Below are positions 1 to 7,840 of a stretch of DNA of 30,708 bases, piece by piece. Below the pieces are notes generated by a model. The model did no database searches, had not been told where the DNA came from, and saw only the letters and a program-made list of their open reading frames with translations. A program made the translations under genes and the position numbers. This DNA comes from Euryarchaeota archaeon UBA251 (GTDB lineage Archaea; Thermoplasmatota; Poseidoniia; Poseidoniales; Thalassarchaeaceae): NCBI GenBank assembly GCA_002497905.1, contig DAFJ01000008.1, forward strand, positions 1,267 through 31,974. The letters run 5' to 3'. Within the stretch, counting starts at the first letter, position 1, and every line of letters starts with the position of its first letter.

Positions 1-1
1 C

Positions 2-34
2 AATGAAACCGGAAATGAAACTGGAAATGAGACA
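2..34 (+). repeat. In-frame NETG tandem repeat (12-nt units)
   Basis: The first bases read as AATGAAACCGGA, AATGAAACTGGA, then AATGAGACA, encoding Asn-Glu-Thr-Gly repeats followed by Asn-Asn-Ser-Thr. Each Asn-X-Thr/Ser is a potential N-glycosylation sequon. The run begins at the window edge, so the number of units upstream is unknown. It sits just before the hydrolase domain and looks like a glycosylated linker. Confidence 0.7.
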
Positions 35-3000
35 AACAACAGCACTTCACTTGGCATCGATAATCTTCTCCTCTTTGGGAACAGTTACACCCAGCAGAAT
101 TCCCTTGATGTAATTCTTGAGGATATTGGTGTGAACGACTCGGTTGCACGTACCTCTGGGGGATTAACACTTGATGACCATTGGAATAATGTCAACACTT
201 CTGCTAATTCTTGGAACACGACTCTTCGGGATCCTAGTGTGGATTGGGACTATGTTGTCCTTCAGGACCAGAGTCAGATTCCAGGCTTCCCTAGGACGAA
301 TGCAGACTGGGTCGATAGCCGAGATGCTGCACTAAATCTCGCAGATGCGATCGGGGACGAATCCTCAGAGGTTCTTCTGATGATGACTTGGGGCCGACGC
401 AACGGTGACGTCACTAATCCTACCATCTACGGTAACTTCACTCAGATGCAGGACCGGCTAGAGACCGGATACATCGACTACCGTGACAATATCACGGCAC
501 AGGGTCATCAAGCTTGGATTGCGCCCGTGGGACTCGCTTTCGCTCATATTCATGATGGCATCGTTGCGAATGGGTCAAATCCTCTTCTTTCAGGCGCGAC
601 ATTTAGTGCTCTTTACTCTGCAGATGGTAGCCATCCATCTCTTGCAGGTTCGTATCTCGCTGCTCTCGTAATCACAGCGACGATATCAGGTCAGACGACT
701 GTTGGATCCAATGACTCTGTATCCCTCCCTGCGGCGCTCAAACTTGAACTCCAGCAGGCAGCAGATGCTACGGTATTCAACGAGACCTCACACCTATCCT
801 ATCCTTGGGAATCCGGTTCAGGAAGTGGTACGTCTATGGGTATGGTCCGTAATACTCCCTCGACTGGATTAGATGCCTCATCATGGGCAGTTCAGTGGAC
901 TGACCCTGTTGTCCGGAATCTTTCCTCGGGTTCAACAACCATCGTCGATCTTCACGTTGAAGTACCTCAGAATACTGCTCCAGGTGCATACGGGCTGCGT
1001 CTCTACGCTGCAAGCACTTTCGGAAATTTCTCAGTTAGCACAGTTCTTGTCATTGATGTTAATGGTACACACCTCTTTGAATCAAGCTTTACGAGTGAGC
1101 AGGCTTGGTTGCCCGGGGGTTCTGGTAATCTCACAATGACTCTTACAGATGTTGGTACAGACGGTGTTTCCCCCTCTATTGTTCCTGGTTCGATTTCTAC
1201 GGTTGGGGCCTGCCTTGTCGATTCAATAACTTCAGTTGATGATGTAGCCGAGTCAACTTGGTCTATTGGATTGGATATTCTCTCTCAGAGTCATGTTGGC
1301 GATTCATGCGCCATTTCATTGGACATACATGAATCGGAATCTGATACCACATATTCTCTGACGCATACAATTGCAGTCAACGAATCTCTCTCTCTGATAG
1401 TCCAAGTCGATTCTGCGTTGACTCAAGGACCAGTACAACTTCCGAGTGGTGCAGTGACCTTGCAGACGCATTTGTTGACGAATAATGGTACTGAGGACCT
1501 CAACGTATCCTTCTCAGCACCGAATATGCCTGAAATCTCTTTCACTTCAGATACTGTTCATGTTCCACGTGGGATGACACGGCCTGTTCTTGTGGAGTTT
1601 GATTCAGTTCAGTCACAGTCACTCCACTCTGAGTGGTTTGTACCAGTATTCTCAACCGATCGTACCGGCACTTCCATCATGATTGACAGTGTTAGTAGCA
1701 GTAATACTTCAGTGAATGTGGAATATCCTCATTGGACAGATATTTCGGCTAGTGCCATCAATGGTACTTTGGTGTCTTTGGACCCGGGAGAGTCAACCAC
1801 GTTATCGTTTGAGGTCCAGAATCTCGGTACCGTGGCGAATATGGTTGATTTCATGACGTCGACCCCACCCCCCGGCGTTACAATCACTCCTATGATCAAC
1901 GCATTTTCTGTGGCACCAGGGGGTACTCATACTCTCCATGTTCTCTTTGAGGCAGATATCGATTCCTCTTCAATCGATACATCCCTTGACTTCGATTTCC
2001 AACATCAAGATGCTGCGGACGCAACTGATGACGCAACTGGTGATACTTCCTCAACAGATCGAGTTAGTGTTTCTCTAATCGTCAATTCCCGTGGAAAGCC
2101 ACTTATCGCATCCGGCGTTTCTGAGATTCCTGTGGTTGCTGATATTTGGACAACGGTCGAACTTACTCTCGCCAATGGTGGTAATGCTCAGGGTGTGTTT
2201 GAAGTGTCTATCACTCAGTCACCTAGCGGCTTACAGACTGAGTTGTCCCAGAGTATTGTAACGCTTGGAGTAGGCGAATCAACAGAAATTGAACTACGTG
2301 TGAAGGGTTCTGATCTAGGCACTATTGTGGTGTCAGCGTCGTCATCTACTGGGCCGGAGTATTCCTCCTCGGCTTCCTTTGAGGCAACCTCAGGGTCACT
2401 TGCTGCCACTCTAACTGTCACTCCATCGTCTTTGGTCATGGATGATGAGGTCGAAAGCCTCTCAGCTATCGTGTTCAATCCGACAGATCGCGCTTTGGAT
2501 TATCGTCTTGAAGTAACCTCTGATCTCGAATGCGCTCTACAAAACACTGCGCTTAATGTTCCAGCGGCTTCTTCGTTGGAGGTTGTGATCTATTGTTCCG
2601 CTCCGTTAGGTGCTATCGCGGGAGTCCACGATGTTCTCGTCGATGTTCGACCAGTGGATCTACCTACTGAAGTCACTTCAGCAACAAGTCAAATCACTCT
2701 ACCCGAGGCCTTTGGAGCTAATGGTGTATTGTTGCTCGATTTAGTTCTCCTCAATGATGGGGGCCTTATTGTCCGGAATGGTGAATCATTGACCATGCTT
2801 GTCAAGGTAGAAAATGTTGGAAACACGAACCGGAGCGGAATCCTGATACTCACGGGTGACGCCATCAACAACGGTCTCTCCAAGACTTGGAATGTAGTTC
2901 CAATTGGTTCGTCACTTCCTGCATACGATCTCGCACCTGGGGAGAGTGTCACTATGGAACTCACCTTAGTTAGCGATGGTTTGTCTCAAGGTACGTACGA

Positions 3001-3457
3001 GGTTGTACTAACTGCCTCAGAGAATGGTGGTGCTGGGGAAGTGTCCTTGGCATCGTTAGCTCTGTTCATCGAAGATGAGCCTATCCCTCCGACGGGCATT
3101 GCTCTTCCTTTTGGTGCTGAGATGGACAATATGACTAGTATTCTCGTCCTGATGGGTGGTTATGTCCTTGCGATGCTTATGCTACAGATTCTTCGTATTT
3201 CGCGCCGCCGTTCTGCAGAGAAGGTCGCTGCTGCCGAGGCCAGTGCGGATGCCCGTATTGAAGCAATGAATGCTGAATATGAAAGTGCACCTTCTGTTGA
3301 GGAGGATCCTCTCGAAGAGGGGGAAGTCCGACCGGGAGATGATGGTGCTGCATCTTGCCCCTTCTGTAATACACGTTCCAAACTTCCTGAGGGAAAGACG
3401 CCTCCATTCCGTTTCCGATGCCCGTCGTGTGCGGAAATCGTTCGTGTTGTTGAGTAG
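2..3457 (+). CDS. SGNH-hydrolase surface protein, membrane-anchored, 5'-truncated by window edge
   Basis: The frame is open through the left edge, so the true start lies upstream; a GTG at 131 is probably not the start because the catalytic block precedes it. At nt 77-91 the frame reads GNSYT, preceded by LLLF, which resembles the nucleophile block of SGNH/GDSL-type hydrolases. A matching DGSHPSLAGSY block (Asp near nt 623, His near nt 632) would supply the rest of the triad. About 750 residues of beta-rich, Ser/Thr/Asp-rich sequence follow, with CARDB/NEW3-like Ig repeats (phrases such as LDPGESTTLSFEVQNLGT). One transmembrane helix lies near nt 3130-3190, then RISRRR, an acidic linker and a CPFC...CPSC zinc ribbon near nt 3355-3435. 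I infer an exported esterase/lipase-like enzyme on a stalk with a cytosolic zinc ribbon; its substrate is unknown. The stop lies 7 nt from the convergent trmI stop. Confidence 0.8.
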   Translation, partial: NETGNETGNETNNSTSLGIDNLLLFGNSYTQQNSLDVILEDIGVNDSVARTSGGLTLDDHWNNVNTSANSWNTTLRDPSVDWDYVVLQDQSQIPGFPRTNADWVDSRDAALNLADAIGDESSEVLLMMTWGRRNGDVTNPTIYGNFTQMQDRLETGYIDYRDNITAQGHQAWIAPVGLAFAHIHDGIVANGSNPLLSGATFSALYSADGSHPSLAGSYLAALVITATISGQTTVGSNDSVSLPAALKLELQQAADATVFNETSHLSYPWESGSGSGTSMGMVRNTPSTGLDASSWAVQWTDPVVRNLSSGSTTIVDLHVEVPQNTAPGAYGLRLYAASTFGNFSVSTVLVIDVNGTHLFESSFTSEQAWLPGGSGNLTMTLTDVGTDGVSPSIVPGSISTVGACLVDSITSVDDVAESTWSIGLDILSQSHVGDSCAISLDIHESESDTTYSLTHTIAVNESLSLIVQVDSALTQGPVQLPSGAVTLQTHLLTNNGTEDLNVSFSAPNMPEISFTSDTVHVPRGMTRPVLVEFDSVQSQSLHSEWFVPVFSTDRTGTSIMIDSVSSSNTSVNVEYPHWTDISASAINGTLVSLDPGESTTLSFEVQNLGTVANMVDFMTSTPPPGVTITPMINAFSVAPGGTHTLHVLFEADIDSSSIDTSLDFDFQHQDAADATDDATGDTSSTDRVSVSLIVNSRGKPLIASGVSEIPVVADIWTTVELTLANGGNAQGVFEVSITQSPSGLQTELSQSIVTLGVGESTEIELRVKGSDLGTIVVSASSSTGPEYSSSASFEATSGSLAATLTVTPSSLVMDDEVESLSAIVFNPTDRALDYRLEVTSDLECALQNTALNVPAASSLEVVIYCSAPLGAIAGVHDVLVDVRPVDLPTEVTSATSQITLPEAFGANGVLLLDLVLLNDGGLIVRNGESLTMLVKVENVGNTNRSGILILTGDAINNGLSKTWNVVPIGSSLPAYDLAPGESVTMELTLVSDGLSQGTYEVVLTASENGGAGEVSLASLALFIEDEPIPPTGIALPFGAEMDNMTSILVLMGGYVLAMLMLQILRISRRRSAEKVAAAEASADARIEAMNAEYESAPSVEEDPLEEGEVRPGDDGAASCPFCNTRSKLPEGKTPPFRFRCPSCAEIVRVVE

Positions 3458-3464
3458 TATTCAC

Positions 3465-4265
3465 TCACTCTTCTTCTTCCGGAGCCTTAACGGCGATTAG
3501 AAGAAATGCAGTGTGTCCAATTGGGGTGTTACTTGGTCGCACCCCTCCTCGCTTGGTAAGTGCCCATCGTCTCTCAATCATTTCGCCAGCCCATTCTACC
3601 GTTAGGCCCGCCTCCTCAACGGAGCTCCATGAGGTGGCTAACTGATCAGGTGACGGACAATAGCATGCAAGCCTCCCTCCGACTCTGAGCAGAGTTTCGA
3701 CAGATGGGATTGCATGCCATGGTTCCGGCATATCGAGAATCGCTGCGTCGATCCCACCAGCAATATTTCTGATTTGTTCGGTGGAATCTGCAACGTCTCC
3801 GTGGATAAGTGACCATGAGCAGAAGTCACTGAATGTTGATTGGCAGCGTCGTAGATTGATTTCTCCCACTTCTGCATGTTCCTCTCTGCGCTCTACAGAG
3901 ATGAGATGTCCGTTTGGTCCGAGAACACGAGCGATATGCATTGCGAGACCCCCTGATCCAAAACCTGCTTCTAAGACTCGATCATTCTGACCTATGCCCA
4001 TCCAAGCAATGAGAAATCCGGCATCTTTCGGGGTGATAACTTGTGCTCTACGTGTCATGGAGACACGGAGTTCAGGTAGGCCTGGTTGAATCCGTGTGAA
4101 CAACTTCGTCCCAATTTTGATCCTATCGCCTATTTCCAATCCTGCGAGCGTGAACTCCGGGTTGATTCGGCCGATACCCCGTATCTTCCGCTCTCCTCCG
4201 GCCATTTCGACGGCAAACACCTTTCCATTTGCCTCGCGAAGAAGGACTAGTTCAGGGGGTTCCAT
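3465..4265 (-). CDS. trmI: tRNA (adenine-N1)-methyltransferase, TrmI family
   Basis: A 266-residue SAM-dependent methyltransferase expected to form 1-methyladenosine at positions 57/58 of the tRNA T-loop, acting as a tetramer in the family. The N-terminal beta-rich domain (residues 1-70) is followed by the Rossmann core. The SAM-binding loop EAGFGSGG is at residues 99-106, and an acidic residue after strand beta-2 lies in SVERREE. The motif LDMPEPW is typical of TrmI/Trm61. I chose the ATG at 4265; a TTG one codon upstream also keeps the frame open. An A/T box (ATTATAAT on the minus strand, about 4319-4327) lies roughly 60 nt upstream and could be the promoter. The gene diverges from the next surface-protein gene and converges on the hydrolase gene. 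Confidence 0.88.
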   Translation of the reverse strand: MEPPELVLLREANGKVFAVEMAGGERKIRGIGRINPEFTLAGLEIGDRIKIGTKLFTRIQPGLPELRVSMTRRAQVITPKDAGFLIAWMGIGQNDRVLEAGFGSGGLAMHIARVLGPNGHLISVERREEHAEVGEINLRRCQSTFSDFCSWSLIHGDVADSTEQIRNIAGGIDAAILDMPEPWHAIPSVETLLRVGGRLACYCPSPDQLATSWSSVEEAGLTVEWAGEMIERRWALTKRGGVRPSNTPIGHTAFLLIAVKAPEEEE

Positions 4266-4341
4266 CAAAGGGTGTGCGATGTCTTGAGGACTTCAAACCG
4301 CGTATTGGCAGACTGCGCGATTATAATGGACACGAGTCACG

Positions 4342-4352
4342 AAATTTTATAC
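4342..4352 (+). promoter_or_regulatory. Putative TATA box for a leaderless surface-protein transcript
   Basis: AAATTTTATAC is centred about 28 nt upstream of the ATG at 4375, the normal archaeal TATA-to-start-site distance. No Shine-Dalgarno-like sequence lies between them, so transcription probably starts at or within a few bases of the start codon. An out-of-frame ATG at 4364 is ignored on this model. Confidence 0.5.
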
Positions 4353-4374
4353 ACAGAATTAACATGATTCTAAC

Positions 4375-7300
4375 ATGCTCTACCGAAAGGTAACCTCGAC
4401 TGTCCTTACATTTCTCATGGTTACCATGGTTATGGCTCTTCTCGTCTCACCTCTTGAGATACAGGAATCTCCAACCCCTCTTGCCGAGGAGCCTGCCGTT
4501 TTGAATGCTCCAAGCGACCCAGGGCACACGGTGTTCGCGCAGTATCTAACCTCAGATAACTGCCCCTATTGCTACAATTACGGGAGCCCAGCCCTCAAGC
4601 AGGCAAAGAATTCCCTACCTGACAAGTTCGTTTACATCTCCTACCATTCCGCTTCCTACACAAACACAGCAGATGCGGAGTCAGGAAATATTGCTCCGAT
4701 TTATGGTGTAAACCACCTTCAAGAATCGAGTGGTGCTCCAAAGGTTGTCTTCGGTGACAAGCAGAAACAATCTGGTTGCGGTTCCAATACCTGCTACGAC
4801 AGTTACATCTCAAGCGGTGGCCAGATGCATTCTTCAGCTGCGGATTACGGCATGACTATCAGCCAAATCGATAATGGCGATGGTACTGCTGATATCTCGG
4901 TTGCTGCCACCTACGTTGGCTCAGGAACGCCGGCATCCAATCTAATCTTGTATGCAGCTGTGACTGAAGAGGTCTGCAATTCACACGTTTACAATGGTGG
5001 TACCAAGGGAGGCAACTGCTGGGAAGCATGGCTTCTCAACAACAATGGTTACGCTAGCAATAGTGGCACAGTTAACGGCGGTACCGGATTCAATACGATT
5101 TCAATTACTGCTAACCAATGGACTACGACAACATGGACTAATGTTCCAATCAATCTAGTCAATGGCGGTATGTCGAACTTCAATACAGTTGCAGCGCTCT
5201 ACTCTTCCTGGAGTACCAACTCTTTCAATGCCAACGTTTACGCCGCTACCGATAGCACTATGCAACCTGCAATTGATGTGAAGATTGACACCATGACTGT
5301 CGAGAATGACGCTGGTTTCGACGGAATTATCGCAGGTGACATGGTTGATATTGATGTTAGCATCAAGAATATCGGTGTTGACATTTATTCTGCGAATAAT
5401 GGAGAATCGATCTCAATCTACAAGGTAGATGGCGTTCAGGAATCCCTCATTGATACGATGAGTATCCAATCGCTGGGTGTAGGTGCTTCACAGTCGTTCT
5501 CGACGACTTGGGATTCCTCTTCTGAAACGATTGAGAATAACGGTTTGACTCGTTTCCGAGCTCGCATTACCGTCCAAGATGGAAATGGTGCGAACAATGT
5601 GATGGGTGAAACGATTGACCATGACGCTGCACCTGCCGCGGTTATGCCAGTTGCTAATGGTGTCAGCACTACTATCTCTCGTGGTGGAAGCCTCGACTTC
5701 GATTTGACGGCGATTCCTAACGATGCGATCGATAATCTGGATTCGATGACGCCAGTAATGGAGGTCAAGCACTCGACATCCCAAGAGTGGGAATCTTCGT
5801 GGGTATCTGTCAGTTCTGGACCAGTAGGCGAAGGTAGTAACGCTCGCATCATCGCTACAGTCACACCTCCAGTGGTTGCAGGAAGCGGAGAATATGATGT
5901 CCGCACCAGTTGGACTGATTCTCGAAATCAGGTATCAGATTGGCTTCTCACTGAGGGTGCATTTTCTCTACTAAATGGCCTCCCTACAGTTCTCAGTTCA
6001 AGCAGTTCGGAATTTTCCGGCGTCTCTGTTGTGAAGGTGAATGTGGCCGATTCAGTATCTATGGTCGGAATTATTAGCGATGCTGAGACCCCTTTGAATC
6101 AGTTGACCGTTACAAGTAATTCTCCAAACTTCATCGCATGGGATGCATCTGCGATGGAGATGGATGTGTTGTTTGATTCAGTAGATCGTGACGCTCAGGG
6201 TAACATCCGTGATCAAGGCATTCAAGTGACTATAGGTGATGGTGAAGACACCAATACAGGTACTGTTTTCTTCACTGTCATCCCTAATGGCGCTCCAACT
6301 TGGTCATCTATCCCGACACAGACTATCGATGAAGGTGGTTCAGTCGCGGTTTCTCTTACACAGTATCTCTCTGATACTGATGAATCCGGAGAGACGGTAT
6401 CCAATAATGAAATCCGGTCTCTCGGTGTTCATGTAGTCAGTGTTGACCCTGCGGATCGTCTCTCTGTTGAGATTGTCGAACAGACAATTAACATCGAAAC
6501 TGTGGATAGTGATGTCACAGGAACTGTCCTCATCACTCTCCGTGCTAGTGATGCAACACAGAGCACAGATACGACCTTGGCGGTTATTATTCGCGAGCTT
6601 AACGATGCTCCGGTATTCGATGTTGCCAGTATTGATGGCCTCCGTATCAAGACCGGTGAAACCCACACGCTCAATGTCGCTGACTATGTCTCAGATGTTG
6701 ATGATGACCAAGAAGACATCTTCACTACTGTAACTGGAGCAGAGCTCGGCACCGTGGTCCCAGTAGCCATTGGGGTGTTTGAGATGCAATGGTATGAATC
6801 TGGTATGCAGGTAGTCCAAGTACGTGTCTCTGACCCATCAGGTGCAGTTAATCAATACCAGTTCACAGTGGAGGTCATTGGTGACCTTCCTATGATTTGG
6901 GATGAAGGGCAGGGCGGCGATCTTCAGGCAGCATACGACAGCATGGAGTATGGGACTCACCCTACCTACATCGTGTCCTATACTGGCCCGGTAAATTTCG
7001 AGGAAGTTGCCCTTACTTGGCAGATTTGTAACAGTATCGTTGGTACTTGTCATAGTCAGGGCTTAGCACCTGGATTCGATACATCCTTCCTTCTACAGTC
7101 AGTATACAGTGAAGGCCTACGCACAGGTGACGAGGTCAAAATCGATGTGATTGCAACCGATATCGATGGATTCGAGCACAAGAGTACGAAGTCCTACAAT
7201 GCCATCGCAATCGAGAAGATTGTAATCGATTCAGATGGCGATGGAGTAAGCGATTCAGACGACGCATTCCCTAACGATCCTGCAGAATCGATTGACACTG

Positions 7301-7719
7301 ATGGTGATGGTGTAGGTGACAATGGAGATGCTTACCCTAATGATGCAACAAAGTCCGAAATGGCTAGTGGAGTAGCTGGTGGCAATCAGTTAATGATAGG
7401 CGTAGCCGTTGTTGCACTCTTCTTGTTTGCAGCACTAGGGCTCGGTATCCTTACTGTAATGCGTGGCCGTTCCAATCATCCCGCAGCTGTAGATTGGAGC
7501 ACAGTAGTTCCTTCTACGGACACGGTAGCGAACTCGATGTATGGTGGCGCTGACGCGATATTCCAGCAGCCAATGGCAGCAGCAACCCATGTTGCAGACT
7601 ACACTGGCCTCCCAGCGGGTGGATCCTATACTCAAGACGCAGCGGGTTCAACGATCTATGTGGCATCGGATTATAGCCAATGGCGTATGAATGCAGACGG
7701 GTCCTTTACCCGGGTTTGA
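4375..7719 (+). CDS. Large surface protein: thioredoxin-like CPYC domain, cadherin/Ig-like repeats, TSP3-like motif, C-terminal TM
   Basis: 1114 residues. A signal peptide or signal anchor covers residues 1-25 (LTFLMVTMVMALLVSP). A thioredoxin-like segment follows, with an exposed CPYC pair at residues 63-66 after a hydrophobic strand (HTVFAQYL), and a later G-A-P stretch (SSGAPKVVFGD) that could be the cis-Pro loop. Beta-rich repeats fill the middle; some look cadherin-like (RELNDAPVF, then a V-D-D-D-Q-E-D run). Near nt 7230-7345 two DxDGDG motifs spaced like thrombospondin type 3 calcium loops precede a transmembrane helix (about nt 7385-7450). A short cytoplasmic tail ends in WRMNADGSFTRV. 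The fold calls come from reading motifs. I infer an exported protein with a redox-active tip, perhaps a disulfide oxidoreductase or a binding adhesin. Confidence 0.8.
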   Translation: MLYRKVTSTVLTFLMVTMVMALLVSPLEIQESPTPLAEEPAVLNAPSDPGHTVFAQYLTSDNCPYCYNYGSPALKQAKNSLPDKFVYISYHSASYTNTADAESGNIAPIYGVNHLQESSGAPKVVFGDKQKQSGCGSNTCYDSYISSGGQMHSSAADYGMTISQIDNGDGTADISVAATYVGSGTPASNLILYAAVTEEVCNSHVYNGGTKGGNCWEAWLLNNNGYASNSGTVNGGTGFNTISITANQWTTTTWTNVPINLVNGGMSNFNTVAALYSSWSTNSFNANVYAATDSTMQPAIDVKIDTMTVENDAGFDGIIAGDMVDIDVSIKNIGVDIYSANNGESISIYKVDGVQESLIDTMSIQSLGVGASQSFSTTWDSSSETIENNGLTRFRARITVQDGNGANNVMGETIDHDAAPAAVMPVANGVSTTISRGGSLDFDLTAIPNDAIDNLDSMTPVMEVKHSTSQEWESSWVSVSSGPVGEGSNARIIATVTPPVVAGSGEYDVRTSWTDSRNQVSDWLLTEGAFSLLNGLPTVLSSSSSEFSGVSVVKVNVADSVSMVGIISDAETPLNQLTVTSNSPNFIAWDASAMEMDVLFDSVDRDAQGNIRDQGIQVTIGDGEDTNTGTVFFTVIPNGAPTWSSIPTQTIDEGGSVAVSLTQYLSDTDESGETVSNNEIRSLGVHVVSVDPADRLSVEIVEQTINIETVDSDVTGTVLITLRASDATQSTDTTLAVIIRELNDAPVFDVASIDGLRIKTGETHTLNVADYVSDVDDDQEDIFTTVTGAELGTVVPVAIGVFEMQWYESGMQVVQVRVSDPSGAVNQYQFTVEVIGDLPMIWDEGQGGDLQAAYDSMEYGTHPTYIVSYTGPVNFEEVALTWQICNSIVGTCHSQGLAPGFDTSFLLQSVYSEGLRTGDEVKIDVIATDIDGFEHKSTKSYNAIAIEKIVIDSDGDGVSDSDDAFPNDPAESIDTDGDGVGDNGDAYPNDATKSEMASGVAGGNQLMIGVAVVALFLFAALGLGILTVMRGRSNHPAAVDWSTVVPSTDTVANSMYGGADAIFQQPMAAATHVADYTGLPAGGSYTQDAAGSTIYVASDYSQWRMNADGSFTRV

Positions 7720-7825
7720 ACGACAACTTGTGCCTGTTCGGATTCTTATGGCTCCGTCCGCACCTTCAAGAATGAAGCCTACTACCATTCTATGAAAACG
7801 ACGCTGAGCGGAGTGTATCAACGAT

Positions 7826-7835
7826 AGGAGGTGAT
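7826..7835 (+). promoter_or_regulatory. Strong Shine-Dalgarno of lonB
   Basis: AGGAGGTGAT is a full complement to the 16S 3' end, 5 nt before the ATG at 7841. It fixes the lonB start. The rest of the gap 7720-7840 holds a weak A/T box (CTATGAAAAC, about 7791-7800) that could be the promoter; I see no RNA gene or clear terminator there. Confidence 0.75.
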
Positions 7836-7840
7836 GGTTC

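Noticed and set aside
2..34. Possible CRISPR or other non-coding repeat at the window start
   Set aside because: The units are 12 nt, in frame and without spacers; they encode a NETG protein repeat.
5436..5906. Minus-strand 156-codon open frame
   Set aside because: Antisense inside the large surface-protein gene; low-complexity composition typical of shadow frames.
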